A DNA stretch of 64,000 nucleotides from Mycolicibacterium goodii (GTDB lineage: Bacteria; Actinomycetota; Actinomycetes; Mycobacteriales; Mycobacteriaceae). Shown piece by piece: positions 7,839 to 16,662 of the stretch. The stretch is from contig NZ_CP092364.2 of assembly GCF_022370755.2 (NCBI RefSeq), positions 6,014,001-6,078,000 on the forward strand. Direction: 5' to 3'. Position 1 is the stretch's first letter. The number at the start of each line of letters is the position of its first letter. The notes under the pieces are model-generated. The model did no database searches, had not been told where the DNA came from, and worked only from the letters and a program-made list of their open reading frames with translations. Made by a program: the position numbers and the translations under genes.

Positions 7839-9284
7839 GTGGATGACATCGCGACCCGCACGATCGGGGATACGGCCGCCGCCGCCGGACCGATGCGTCG
7901 CGAGTTCACCATGTGGTCGGCAGCGATGCTCGGCTTCGTCTTCGTCTCACCGATCGTGGCCATGTACATGGTGTTCGGGCTCGGTCTGGCCGCAGCCGGG
8001 CCCGGCTTCTGGTGGGCCCTGGTGGTGGTGCTGATCGGCCAGGTGCTCATCGGGGTGACGTTCGGTGTGCTGGCGTCGCGGTGGCCGATGGCGGGCGGGG
8101 TATACCAGTGGTCCCGGCGTCTGCTCGGCCCGGCATACGGGTGGTTCGCCGGATGGGCCTACATGTGGACGCTGATCGTCACCATGACCGCGGTGTCCTA
8201 CGGTGGTGCGTTGTTCGCCGCGGCCGCATTCGGTCTGGATGCCGAGAACCAGAAACTCATGAGCATGGTCGGGATGGTCCTGCTCGCCGGTGCGGTGCTC
8301 GTCAACGTGCTGGGGCGCGCGGCGGTCCGCGTCGTCGGTTTCCTGTGCCTGGTCGCCGAGGTGGTCGGCTCGGTGGGAATCGCCGTCTGGCTGTTGTGCT
8401 TTCATCGCGTCAACAGCGTCGCGACGCTGGGCAGCGCGATCACCTGGCCGCCGGACACCACGTTCATGGCGACACCGTTCGTGTTGGCGGTCATGTTCGC
8501 CGGTTGGTCCTTCCTCGGCTTCGAGAGCGCCAGCACCCTGGCCGAAGAGGTCGCCGAGCCAAGGCGAGACATCCCCAAGGCCATTGTCGGATCGCTCGTC
8601 GGCGTCGGAATCGTCGTGCTGTTCACGTGTTTCGCGTTTCTGATGGCCATGCCAGAGAGCGCCGCCACCGAGGCCGACCCCGTCGCGGCCACGCTCAGCG
8701 CCTACCTCCCGGCGCCTGCCTTCGAGGCAGTCATGATCCTGTTCGTCATCGCCTACTTCGCCACCGTGGTCGCGGTCAGTTCGGCCGTGTCACGCATCGT
8801 GTGGTCCTACGCGCGCAACAAGGAACTGCCCGCGAGCCGCCACCTCGGCAGGCTCCACGGGCGAATCAACACTCCGACCGTCGCGACCGTGGTCACCGGC
8901 ACCATCGGCATCGCGCTGTACCTGCCGTTCCAGAGTGAACAGATCTACACGCTGCTGGTCACCTTCGTCACCGCGGGCTTTTTCATGTCGTTCGGTTTTC
9001 CCGTGGTCGGGCTGGCGATCGGGAAGGTCCGGGGCACCTGGGACCGATCCGAACCGACGTTCCTCGGCCGCGCCGGGCACGTCGCGGGATGGCTCGCGCT
9101 GGTGTGGGTGCTCGCCGAGACCGTCAACGTGCTGTGGCCCCGCACCGGTGACCCGCTGGTCGACTGGGCGCCTTTCATCGTCACCGCAGTGCTGTTCGTC
9201 GTCGGTCTCCTCATCCGAGCGGGCCTGGGGCTCAGAGCACGTCCCGAAAAGGCAGTTCCCGCCGAGGTGAATGCCGAGGCCTGA
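7839..9284 (+). CDS. APC superfamily amino acid/amine permease
   Basis: The GTG at 7839 is preceded by GAAGGAG at 7827-7833, so I use it and not the longer frame from 7752. The 481-residue product has about 12 membrane helices, with the APC signature region GWAYMWTLIVTMTAVSYGG and the GFESASTLAEEV motif of amino-acid/polyamine/organocation permeases. It probably imports an amino acid or amine by proton symport. It is the first gene of a run with an FMN monooxygenase and a nitrilase-like hydrolase, under LacI-type operators, which suggests uptake of a nitrogen compound that those enzymes then degrade. Confidence 0.88.
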   Translation: MDDIATRTIGDTAAAAGPMRREFTMWSAAMLGFVFVSPIVAMYMVFGLGLAAAGPGFWWALVVVLIGQVLIGVTFGVLASRWPMAGGVYQWSRRLLGPAYGWFAGWAYMWTLIVTMTAVSYGGALFAAAAFGLDAENQKLMSMVGMVLLAGAVLVNVLGRAAVRVVGFLCLVAEVVGSVGIAVWLLCFHRVNSVATLGSAITWPPDTTFMATPFVLAVMFAGWSFLGFESASTLAEEVAEPRRDIPKAIVGSLVGVGIVVLFTCFAFLMAMPESAATEADPVAATLSAYLPAPAFEAVMILFVIAYFATVVAVSSAVSRIVWSYARNKELPASRHLGRLHGRINTPTVATVVTGTIGIALYLPFQSEQIYTLLVTFVTAGFFMSFGFPVVGLAIGKVRGTWDRSEPTFLGRAGHVAGWLALVWVLAETVNVLWPRTGDPLVDWAPFIVTAVLFVVGLLIRAGLGLRARPEKAVPAEVNAEA

Positions 9285-9338
9285 CCGTCAGAAACCGCGC
9301 ATGCCGTGCCGCAATATCGAGAAAGTGGTGATTCTGCA

Positions 9339-10652
9339 GTGAAAGACAAGAAGTTTCATCTCGGCTGGTTCATGAACTTCACCTCGGACATGTGGACCGG
9401 GCCGTTCGAACAGGCCGGCGGTGCCCCGTGGGACGGGCAGTTCTACGTCGAGATGGCCAAGAACCTCGAACGTGCGGGTTTCGACTTCATCATGATGGAG
9501 GACAAGCTCGCGGTCTCCGAGGCCTTCGGTGGCACCAAGGAGGCTGTGCTCAAACACGCATTCGGCATGGTTCCCAAGCACGACCCGGCGCCGCTGGCGA
9601 CGCTGATCAGCGCGAACACGCAGCACCTCGGGGTCGTGGCCACCCTGTCGACGCTCGGATATCCGCCGTTCCTGCTGGCGCGGCTGTGCTCGACCATCGA
9701 CCACATCTCGCACGGCCGGTTCGGCTGGAACATCGTGACCAGCGCCGAGAACGCGGCCGCCCAGAACTTCGGACTCGACGAGTTGCCGCCGCGTGAGGAC
9801 CGCTACGCGATGGCCGACGAATACATGGATCTCGTTTACCAGCTGTGGGATTCGTGGGAGCCGGATGCCGTCGTCATCGACCGCGAGCGTGGTGTGCACA
9901 CCGACTTCACCAAGGTGCACGAGATCAACTTCCACGGCAAGTACTACAAGTGCCGCGGCCCGCTCAACACCGCGCCGTCGCCGCAGGGGCGGCCGACGTT
10001 CCTGCAGGCCGGCGGATCCCCGCGCGGCCGGGACTTCGCGGCCAAGCATGCCGACGCGATCATCACGCTCGCCGACGGTGTCGACGGGATGAAGGCCTAC
10101 CGCGAGGACATCCGCGGTCGGGCGGCGGCGCAGGGCCGTGATCCCGATGAGGTCAAGGTCATGTACCTCGTGGTCCCGACGCTCGGGGAGACCACCGAGG
10201 AGGCGGCGGCGCGGCGCGAACGGATGATCACCTCGCAGGCGTTCGCCGAGCAGTCACTGTCGCTGCTCTCGTCGATCACCGACATCGACTTCGCCGAGTT
10301 CGACCTCGACGCACCCCTGCCGCATCTGACCACCAACGGTGAACAGGGCTCGCTCGACAAGTTCCAGCAGTCCGGTTCCGGCAAGACCCTGCGGCAACTC
10401 GTGTACGAGTCCGCCGAGTTCTCGTCGTCCTATCCGCTGCTCGGCACGCCGTCCGCCGTCGCCGACGAGATGGAATGGCTCATGGACGAGGTGGGTGGCG
10501 ACGGCTTCCTGATCACGCTGCACAACCAGGGCGTGAGCCGCAGGCATGTCATCGAGGTCACCGATGGTCTGGTCCCCGAACTTCAGCGGCGCGGTGTGGT
10601 GCGCACCGAGTACACCCAGAAGACCCTGCGGGAGACGCTCCGGGAGTTCTGA
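9339..10652 (+). CDS. FMN-dependent monooxygenase, NtaA/SnaA/DszA (luciferase-like) family
   Basis: The product is a TIM-barrel bacterial-luciferase-like flavoprotein of about 437 residues, the usual length of the NtaA/DszA branch. Typical segments are FDFIMMEDKLAVSEAFGG, ERAGFDF, GRFGWNIVTSAENAAAQNFG, and GRPTFLQAGGSPRGRDFAAK. These two-component enzymes use reduced FMN from a separate reductase to oxidise small organics, often cleaving C-N or C-S bonds. The GTG at 9339 has GAGAAAG upstream; an upstream GTG at 9306 is possible. It lies between a permease and a nitrilase-like gene on the same strand. The substrate is unknown. Confidence 0.88.
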   Translation: MKDKKFHLGWFMNFTSDMWTGPFEQAGGAPWDGQFYVEMAKNLERAGFDFIMMEDKLAVSEAFGGTKEAVLKHAFGMVPKHDPAPLATLISANTQHLGVVATLSTLGYPPFLLARLCSTIDHISHGRFGWNIVTSAENAAAQNFGLDELPPREDRYAMADEYMDLVYQLWDSWEPDAVVIDRERGVHTDFTKVHEINFHGKYYKCRGPLNTAPSPQGRPTFLQAGGSPRGRDFAAKHADAIITLADGVDGMKAYREDIRGRAAAQGRDPDEVKVMYLVVPTLGETTEEAAARRERMITSQAFAEQSLSLLSSITDIDFAEFDLDAPLPHLTTNGEQGSLDKFQQSGSGKTLRQLVYESAEFSSSYPLLGTPSAVADEMEWLMDEVGGDGFLITLHNQGVSRRHVIEVTDGLVPELQRRGVVRTEYTQKTLRETLREF

Positions 10653-10668
10653 GCGTTAGCCTCGCGGA

Positions 10669-11457
10669 GTGACTGACATGCGCACCATCGATGTGGCGGT
10701 GGTCCAGGAGCCCGCGGTTGCCGGCGACGTGGCCGCGAACGTGCGGCGTACGGTGGCGATCCTCGCCGAGCACTCGGGCGCGGACGTCGTCGTGCTGCCC
10801 GAGCTGTTCCTGTGCGGCTACCGCCTCGACGTCGTGGCGGGCGCCGCGATCGGGGTGACGTCGGCGGCGGTTCAAGAACTGGGTGCGGCCGCCGCCGCGC
10901 ACGACACCGCCGTCGTCACCGGATTTGCCGAGCGGGCAGGCGATCTGGTGTACAACTCGCTGCTGTGCATCGACCGCACGGGTGTGGTGGCCGGTGTCTA
11001 CCGCAAGACCCACCTGTTCGGTGCCGAGTGCGACGCGTTCGAGGCCGGGGACCGCATCGAGGCGATCGAGGTCGCCGGTCTCCGGGTGGGGCCGATGATC
11101 TGTTTCGATGTCGAGTTCCCCGAGATTGCGCGCACACTGGCGCTGTCGGGGGTGGACCTGTTCGTCGTGTCGTCGGCGAACATGCACCCGTACCACCACG
11201 ACCACCGGGTCGCGTGCCTGTCGCGGGCGCTCGAAAACCGAACTCCGCTGGTCTATTCCAACCTCGTGGGTGCCGAGGCGGGTCTGACGTTCGTCGGCGG
11301 ATCGCGGGTGGTGAGCGGTGACGGCGAGGTGATCGCCGAGTGCGGTGGCGAGGTGTCGGTGGCGAGGTGCCGGGTGAGGCCGGCTACCGCCACTGCGACC
11401 GACGATGACGTGGACTACCTGCGCCACCGCCGGCCGGAGTTGTACCGCCTGACCTGA
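10669..11457 (+). CDS. carbon-nitrogen hydrolase (nitrilase superfamily)
   Basis: The 262-residue protein has the nitrilase Glu-Lys-Cys triad: Glu45 in VVLPELFLCGY, Lys in GVYRKTHLFG, and Cys in PMICFDVEFPE. The size fits aliphatic amidase/omega-amidase-like members, so amide or nitrile hydrolysis in the cytoplasm is expected. The GTG at 10669 starts 16 bp after the FMN monooxygenase stop, indicating an operon with the permease and monooxygenase. It may release ammonia from a product of the oxygenase, which is inference. Confidence 0.87.
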   Translation: MTDMRTIDVAVVQEPAVAGDVAANVRRTVAILAEHSGADVVVLPELFLCGYRLDVVAGAAIGVTSAAVQELGAAAAAHDTAVVTGFAERAGDLVYNSLLCIDRTGVVAGVYRKTHLFGAECDAFEAGDRIEAIEVAGLRVGPMICFDVEFPEIARTLALSGVDLFVVSSANMHPYHHDHRVACLSRALENRTPLVYSNLVGAEAGLTFVGGSRVVSGDGEVIAECGGEVSVARCRVRPATATATDDDVDYLRHRRPELYRLT

Positions 11458-12042
11458 TCACGCGGGCAGGCGGCGCCGTGCCTCGGTGACCAGCAGCCAC
11501 ACGGCCGAGATGAGGAAGTAGAGCGCGCCGAAGGCGGCATAGGGTGCGATGTCGGCGATGCTGGGCACATCGGGCGCGGCTGCCTGCTTGAGAAACATGA
11601 CGCCGACGAGGGCGGACTGCCCGCCGCTGAGGATCATCGCCCACTGCGCGCCGTGCCCCTTCCAACGGCGCACGCCGGTCGCGAGCTGGAAGATCCCGGA
11701 CAGCGACGCCCACACGCCGAACACTCCGAGGACGGCGTTCATGCTCATCGCGAGCCCGATCGCGACCGCGACGGTGGTCACGCCGCTGACCGCGACGTTG
11801 AGCGCCTGGGTCGGGTTGCGGGTCAGTCCGCCGGTGCGCAGCGCGTCCATGTAGTTCGCGAAGGCGTCCCACGCGGGGTAGATGAGCAGCAGCGCCGCGG
11901 CGACTGCGGACACCTGGGTGCCGACGATGAAGGCGGCCGAGACCCACACGCCCGCGACGGCGGCGCGCAGCAGGTAGTACGACTGCAGCCACTGATCGTC
12001 GGTGGCGGTGGAGCTCGGATTCTGGACGGTGTGACTTGCCAT
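11458..12042 (-). CDS. integral membrane protein (DUF308/HdeD-like)
   Basis: The 194-residue protein has about six hydrophobic helices with short loops (for example VAVSGVTTVAVAIGLAMSM and YAAFGALYFLISAVWLL), resembling the small DUF308/HdeD-like membrane proteins. No catalytic residues are visible. It is transcribed away from the TetR gene at 12149 on the same strand, and a copy of that regulator's operator (12079-12096) sits about 37 bp upstream of its ATG at 12042. It is therefore likely to be repressed by the TetR protein. Its function is unknown. Confidence 0.75.
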   Translation of the reverse strand: MASHTVQNPSSTATDDQWLQSYYLLRAAVAGVWVSAAFIVGTQVSAVAAALLLIYPAWDAFANYMDALRTGGLTRNPTQALNVAVSGVTTVAVAIGLAMSMNAVLGVFGVWASLSGIFQLATGVRRWKGHGAQWAMILSGGQSALVGVMFLKQAAAPDVPSIADIAPYAAFGALYFLISAVWLLVTEARRRLPA

Positions 12043-12078
12043 GTGGCTTCCTGTTCGTAGCGGTTCGGGCGGGTGAAC

Positions 12079-12096
12079 CTACCTATCAGAAGGTAG
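12079..12096. promoter_or_regulatory. TetR operator copy 1 (CTACCT-N6-AGGTAG)
   Basis: The perfect inverted repeat CTACCT (12079-12084) and AGGTAG (12091-12096) has a 6-bp spacer. It lies just upstream of the membrane-protein gene starting at 12042. The same half-sites with the same spacing recur at 12738-12755 upstream of the TetR gene itself. Confidence 0.8.
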
Positions 12097-12148
12097 GGGT
12101 CTGAGAGCGCGGTGAGGCGCAGGCCGGGCGGGCTCGGGGTTGGATCGG

Positions 12149-12727
12149 TCAGGCGGCGAGTCGTTGGATGAGCGGTGTGGTGATCTGGTGGAAGATCGCG
12201 GGGTCGCCGTAGGCGCGCGCCGACAGCATCGCGCCGTGCATGGTCGCCATGAAGGTCTCCGCCTCGGCGTGGGGTGTGCTGGTCAGAGCGACGGTGCCCT
12301 GCTTGGCGCCTCGGTCGAGGGCCGAGGTCAACCACGCGGACAGGGCGCGGAAGTGTGCGCGCAACTCCAGTACGAGTTCCTGGGGCAGGACCGGGATCTG
12401 GGTCGCGAGCAGCGCACATACGCAGAAGCTGTTGGTCGGGTCGCCGACGCACGACTCCCAGTAGCCGACATACGCGCGCAACTGGTCGACGGGGTTCGGA
12501 TATCGGCGTTCGAACTCGGCGATGCCGGCCTCGACCTCGGCGCGGTAGCGCTGCAGCAGGGTTCGGACCAAATCGACCTTGGTGGGGAAGTGGTGGTGGA
12601 TGCTCGCCTTGCGGATGCCGACGACGGCGGCGATGTCGGCGTAGCTGAAGCCGTTGTACCCACCGACGACGATCAGCGTGCGGGCGCAGCGGAGGATCTC
12701 GTCGGCGGTGTCGGTTGCGGCGGGCAT
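12149..12727 (-). CDS. TetR family transcriptional regulator
   Basis: The ATG at 12727 gives 192 residues. The DNA-binding domain spans about residues 8-55 (YADIAAVVGIRKASIHHHFP), followed by a helical ligand-binding domain rich in cysteines around NSFCVCALLA. It is the upstream partner of the membrane protein at 11458-12042 and divergent from the XRE gene at 12807. Exact copies of CTACCT-N6-AGGTAG lie before both its own start and the membrane-protein start, indicating autoregulation and control of the membrane protein. Confidence 0.9.
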   Translation of the reverse strand: MPAATDTADEILRCARTLIVVGGYNGFSYADIAAVVGIRKASIHHHFPTKVDLVRTLLQRYRAEVEAGIAEFERRYPNPVDQLRAYVGYWESCVGDPTNSFCVCALLATQIPVLPQELVLELRAHFRALSAWLTSALDRGAKQGTVALTSTPHAEAETFMATMHGAMLSARAYGDPAIFHQITTPLIQRLAA

Positions 12728-12737
12728 GGCGGGTAGC

Positions 12738-12755
12738 CTACCTAGTGGTAGGTAG
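12738..12755. promoter_or_regulatory. TetR operator copy 2 (CTACCT-N6-AGGTAG)
   Basis: CTACCTAGTGGTAGGTAG is a perfect 7-bp inverted repeat with a 4-bp centre, equivalently CTACCT-N6-AGGTAG, identical in half-sites and spacing to the site at 12079-12096. It starts 10 bp upstream of the TetR ATG and lies in the divergent region shared with the XRE gene, which it could also affect. Confidence 0.82.
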
Positions 12756-12806
12756 ACGCACAAGCCTCCGGGATCACGAGTCACCTTTTGGGGTTAGCGT
12801 GACCCC

Positions 12807-13640
12807 ATGGCCGCTCGTTCCAGTGAGCTCGCAGCGTTCCTGCGGGCTCGCCGCGACACCGTGACGCCGGAGGAGGCCGGTCTGGTCGCGGGCGCGGATC
12901 GCCGGGTGCGCGGACTGCGCCGCGAAGAGGTCGCACTGCTCGCAGGCGTGAGCACGGACTACTACCGCAGGCTCGAGCAGGGCCGCGAGGCGCATCCCTC
13001 GGTGCAGGTGCTCAACGCGCTGGCCCGGGCGCTGCGCATGGACGCTCCCGCGACCGCGTACCTCATCGGGCTCGTGCACCCGGCACCGCACGCGAAGATC
13101 GAACAGCCGAATCGGACGGTGTCCGCGGGAATGCAACTGATCCTCGATCACGGCCTGCACGTGCCCGCACTCATCGTCGATCCCGGACTGAACATCCTGG
13201 CCATGAATTCCTTTGCAACCGTGCTGTACAGCGGATTCGACCAGACCGACAACCTCGCGCACATGGTCTTCCTCGATGCGGCTGCCCGCGACTTCTATGT
13301 CGACTGGGACGAGGTCGCAACCCAGGTCGTCGGAACCCTCCGCGCGGGTCTGACCGCGTTTCCCCATGACCGGCGGATCATCGACGTCGCTGAAGAAATA
13401 TCCAGTGGCAGCGCAGTTTTCGCGTCGTTGTGGGCCGCGTATACCGTGCGACCCCGCACCAGCGAGGACAAGACATTCCGGCATCCCCAACTCGGCGTGC
13501 TGCACCTGCACTACGAGTCGATGGAGGTCGCCGACGCGCCCGATCAGCGGCTGTTCGTGTACTGCCCGTACGAGAACGGCACTCAGGTGCCCGCCGCACC
13601 TGACCGGGAGAGCCGGGCCACCTCGTCGGCGCTCAGCTGA
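12807..13640 (+). CDS. XRE family regulator with MmyB-like ligand domain
   Basis: The 277-residue protein begins with a helix-turn-helix (about residues 5-75; RRVRGLRREEVALLAGVSTDYYRRLEQG) and continues into a MmyB/PAS-like C-terminal domain (LDHGLHVPALIVDPGLNILAMN, LGVLHLHYESMEVAD). This architecture is common in actinobacteria, where members often regulate a neighbouring oxidoreductase; here the convergent aldo/keto reductase is the candidate. Its 3' end overlaps that gene by 58 bp (13583-13640). It is divergent from the TetR gene. Confidence 0.88.
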   Translation: MAARSSELAAFLRARRDTVTPEEAGLVAGADRRVRGLRREEVALLAGVSTDYYRRLEQGREAHPSVQVLNALARALRMDAPATAYLIGLVHPAPHAKIEQPNRTVSAGMQLILDHGLHVPALIVDPGLNILAMNSFATVLYSGFDQTDNLAHMVFLDAAARDFYVDWDEVATQVVGTLRAGLTAFPHDRRIIDVAEEISSGSAVFASLWAAYTVRPRTSEDKTFRHPQLGVLHLHYESMEVADAPDQRLFVYCPYENGTQVPAAPDRESRATSSALS

Positions 13641-14498
13641 AGCTCGGCCGCGGCCAGGTTCTCCTCCAGATGCGTGCGCCGGGATGTGCCTGGTATCGGC
13701 AGCATCACCGGCGACACGTGGAGCAACCAGGCGATCGCGACCTGTTCCACGGTGCATCCGTGCGTACGGGCGATCTCGGCGAGAACGTCGCCTGCCTGAC
13801 CCAGTCCGCCCAGGCCACCCTGGGCAACCGGGGCCCACGGGATGAACCCGAGACCGTCGCGTTCGCAGACGTCCAGCACGGCCTGCGAGCTGCGGTCGAT
13901 GACATTGAACCGGTTCTGCACCGTGACGATGTCGGCGATCTGCCGGGCCTCGGCGAGCTGTTCCGGCGTCACCTGTGACAGGCCGATCGCGACGATCTTG
14001 CCCTCGTCCTGCAGAGCCTTGAGTTCGCCCACCTGATCGGCCAGCGGCACCTGGGGATCCACCCGGTGCAGTTGGAACAGATCGATCTGCTCGAGGCCGA
14101 GCCGGCGCAGGCTCATGAGCGCCTCCTGGCGCAGGTACTCGGGACGGCCGACCGGCGGCCAGGCTGCGGGGCCGATGCGCTTGGGGCCGTCCGGGGTGTC
14201 GATCACGTCCGGACCATTGCGGGTCAGCCCCGCCTTGGTCGCGATGACGATGTCGTCGGAATAGGGGTGAAGGGCCTCTCTGATGATCTCTTCCGCGACG
14301 TACGGTCCATAGGAGTTCGCGGTGTCGATGAACTGCACACCGAGTTCGACCGCGCGCCGCATGACGGCGATGCACTCGTCGCGGTCCGTGGGCTCGCCCC
14401 ATATTCCGCGACCTGTGAAGCGCATCGTCCCGAAACCGAGCCGGGACACGGTCTTTCCGGCGATGTCGAACGTCTCGCGATACACAGTGGCGGTCATG
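13583..14498 (-). CDS. aldo/keto reductase
   Basis: The ATG at 14498 gives a 304-residue (beta/alpha)8 NADPH oxidoreductase. The catalytic tetrad motifs are present: Asp in GVQFIDTANSYG with the following Tyr, Lys in IVIATKAGL, and His in DLFQLHRVDPQ. The C-terminal LPIPGTSRRTHLEENLAA contributes the NADPH phosphate site. It reduces carbonyls, natural substrate unknown. The last 58 bp overlap the end of the XRE gene on the opposite strand, so the two transcripts are antisense at their ends. Confidence 0.9.
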
Positions 14499-14587
14499 GG
14501 CGCCCTTCCGGTCGTACAGCTGGTCGAATCCCAAGCTAGGACGGGGCCGTCACAACTGAGGGGGTGCGTCTCGTCCCCCATACCCGG

Positions 14588-15076
14588 TCACACCTTGGTG
14601 ATCGGCACGCGGCGTTCTCGGTCCGACTTCGGCCACACATATGGCAGATCGTCGGGGACGTCGGGAAAGTGGGGCCGGTAGAACGCAGGGTCCTTACGCA
14701 GCAGCGAGGACTGGTGGCTGAGATGAAAAGCCTTGTCGCCCAGCCACGGTGGTAGATCACCTGTGCGCGCCAACTCCGCCTGCTCACGCGCGGCGGTCAG
14801 ACCCGTTCCGGTCTGCAGGTCCAGGAGCAGTGTCGCGGTGCTGGTGTCCGCGTGACCGCGTGCGATCCACTCCGCGCACACCACGAGGCCGTACCGCACC
14901 AAGGCCTCCTCATATCCCGCCCACATGGCCGCGGCGGGATGGTGCCGCCACCCGTATCCCGGCACGGTGAGGGCCCGCAGCACCTGGATGGTCTCGGCGC
15001 GTTGCTTGCCGAGCCTTCGCGGATCGAGCACCCGCGCGGTGCAGGCGAAATCCGAACAGGGAAGGAAAGTCTGCAC
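14588..15076 (-). CDS. conserved actinobacterial protein (MSMEG_6728-type), possible DNA-repair fold
   Basis: The 162-residue soluble protein starts MQTFLPCSDFACTARVLDPR and contains RRLGKQRAETIQVLRAL and GYGWRHHPAAAMWAGYEEAL, then SHQSSLLRKDPAFYRPHF. This is a family I recall as conserved across actinobacteria; its RLGKQR, HP and Y.P.F motifs loosely recall pyrimidine-dimer glycosylase/endonuclease V-like proteins, but I could not confirm that. It stands between the aldo/keto reductase and an APC permease with no obvious operon partner. Confidence 0.7.
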   Translation of the reverse strand: MQTFLPCSDFACTARVLDPRRLGKQRAETIQVLRALTVPGYGWRHHPAAAMWAGYEEALVRYGLVVCAEWIARGHADTSTATLLLDLQTGTGLTAAREQAELARTGDLPPWLGDKAFHLSHQSSLLRKDPAFYRPHFPDVPDDLPYVWPKSDRERRVPITKV

Positions 15077-15079
15077 GAC

Positions 15080-16456
15080 TCAGGCGGTTTCGGTCTCGGT
15101 GTGGTCGGTCGCGGTGTGGTCGGTCTCGGTGCGGTCGGTCGCGGCGCGGGCCACGAAATACAGCACCACGCCGATGGCCATGAGGATGCCCGCGAACATC
15201 CACACCTTGGCGGTCTGCTGCGTCAACAACAGAACGCAGGATGCGACGCCGAGTACGGGCACGGCCGTCCAGACCCGGAAGTGGTCGTGGTCCACGGTGT
15301 CTCGACGCAACACCAGCACCGCGATGTTGGTGGCCATGAACACGAACAACAGGAGCAGCACGACGGTCTCGGCGAGCGTCGACAACTCACCGATCGAGGT
15401 GAGCACCATCGCGACAAGGGTCGTCGCGACGATCGCGACCCACGGCGTGCGCCGTTTGGACAGCACGCGGGACAGAACATGCGGCAGCAGACGGTGTTCA
15501 GCCATGCCGAAGGTCAGCCGGCTGGCCATGATCATCGTCAACAGCGCCCCGTTGGCGACGGCGATGAGAGCGATGGCGCTGAACACCCAGTCGGGAACGC
15601 CGAGACCCGATGCGGACACGACATCGAGCAGCGGACCCGAGGATTCTGCGAGTTCACCCGGCGTCAGCACGGCGGCACTCGCCATCCCGACGAGCACGTA
15701 GACCACACCGGCCGTGATGAGTGAACCGAACAGCGCGGCCGGATACACCTTGCTCGGATTCCGGATCTCCTCGGCGACGTTGGCCGATGTCTCGAACCCG
15801 ACGAACGAGTAGTAGGCGATGATCGCACCGGCCAGGACGGCCAGCGCCGGTGCGGTGCCTTCCTGGAACTGGGCGAGCCTGCCGACGTCGCCGTGCCCGC
15901 CGCCGACCACCACCGCGCCCGCGATGATCACGATCAGCAGACCGCTCAGCTCGATGACCGTCATCACGACGTTGCTCTTGACCGATTCACTGATGCCGCG
16001 GGCGTTGAGGGCCGCGATGAGCGCGAGGAACACGATCGCCGCGGGCACCGAGGGCACGTCGACGAAGGTCGCCAGATAGTCCCCGGCGAACGCCAACGAC
16101 AACCCGGCCGCACTGGTCACGCCCGCGGCGAGCATGCTGAAGCCGACGAGGAACGACACCAGGGGTTGTTTGAAGGCGCGTTCGGTGAACACCGCGGCAC
16201 CGCCCGCCCTCGGATACTTCGTGACGAGTTCGGCGTACGAACCGGCGGTGAGCAGTGCCAGCGCGAGCGCCGCGAGCAGCGGGGCCCACAACGCTCCGCC
16301 GACCTTGCCCGCCAGCACGCCCATCAGCGCGTACACGCCGGCCCCGAGCACATCGCCGAGGATGAACAGGAACAGCAGCGGGCCGGTGATCTTCCGGGCG
16401 AGCTTGGTGTGGGATCGATCCCCGGCGTGCTCGTGTGCCGTCGCCTCCGCCGTCAT
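15080..16456 (-). CDS. APC superfamily amino acid permease
   Basis: The ATG at 16456 follows AGGAGGAAGCC, a strong ribosome-binding site, so longer frames are rejected. The 458-residue protein has about 12 membrane helices, the N-terminal FILGDVLGAGVYALMGVLAG motif, PRAGGAAVFTERA, and GFETSANVAEEIRNPSKVYP, typical of cationic amino-acid/APC transporters. Its hydrophilic C-terminus is a repeated acidic Thr/Asp/Glu tail (TDRTETDHTATDHTETETA), encoded by short tandem repeats. Its regulation is not evident. It is divergent from the thiamine uptake operon. Confidence 0.87.
   Translation of the reverse strand: MTAEATAHEHAGDRSHTKLARKITGPLLFLFILGDVLGAGVYALMGVLAGKVGGALWAPLLAALALALLTAGSYAELVTKYPRAGGAAVFTERAFKQPLVSFLVGFSMLAAGVTSAAGLSLAFAGDYLATFVDVPSVPAAIVFLALIAALNARGISESVKSNVVMTVIELSGLLIVIIAGAVVVGGGHGDVGRLAQFQEGTAPALAVLAGAIIAYYSFVGFETSANVAEEIRNPSKVYPAALFGSLITAGVVYVLVGMASAAVLTPGELAESSGPLLDVVSASGLGVPDWVFSAIALIAVANGALLTMIMASRLTFGMAEHRLLPHVLSRVLSKRRTPWVAIVATTLVAMVLTSIGELSTLAETVVLLLLFVFMATNIAVLVLRRDTVDHDHFRVWTAVPVLGVASCVLLLTQQTAKVWMFAGILMAIGVVLYFVARAATDRTETDHTATDHTETETA
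15085..15150. repeat. short tandem repeats encoding the permease C-terminal tail
   Basis: Copies of about 12 and 24 bp built from GGTCGGTC(G/T)CGGTG units encode the TDRTE-TDHTA-TDHTETE tail of the APC permease. The array lies at the extreme 3' end of the gene, where copy-number change by slippage would alter only tail length. Confidence 0.7.
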
Positions 16457-16562
16457 GGCTTCCTCCTGTGTCCCCGAGCGCACGCAGCGCCGATGAGGGG
16501 TACCCACGTGGCCCCTCGGGTACGCATGCGGCCGGGGATCTCGGGTACGTTGGTGTGCGATA

Positions 16563-16658
16563 ACCCACGCGGGAGTGCACACCGAGTGCGCTGAGAGGAC
16601 GGCTGAGGGCCGTCGACCGTAAGAACCTGTCCGGGTAATGCCGGCGTAGGGAGTGTGA
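16563..16658 (+). ncRNA. TPP riboswitch (THI-box) controlling ykoEDC
   Basis: The leader carries the conserved THI-box elements in order: CGGGAGTGC, the pyrimidine-sensor motif GCTGAGAGGA, a variable hairpin (CGGCTGAGGGCCG), then GAACCTGTCCGGGTAATGCC and GGCGTAGGGAGTG. The final GGGAG is also the ribosome-binding site for the ykoE ATG at 16663, so thiamine pyrophosphate binding is expected to hide it and block translation. This places ykoE-ykoD-ykoC under thiamine control. Confidence 0.96.
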
Positions 16659-16662
16659 AGCG

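Noticed and set aside
12774..14534. 586-aa frame on the - strand covering the XRE gene
   Set aside because: It crosses two clearly supported genes (XRE on + and aldo/keto reductase on -) in a different frame and has shadow-frame composition.
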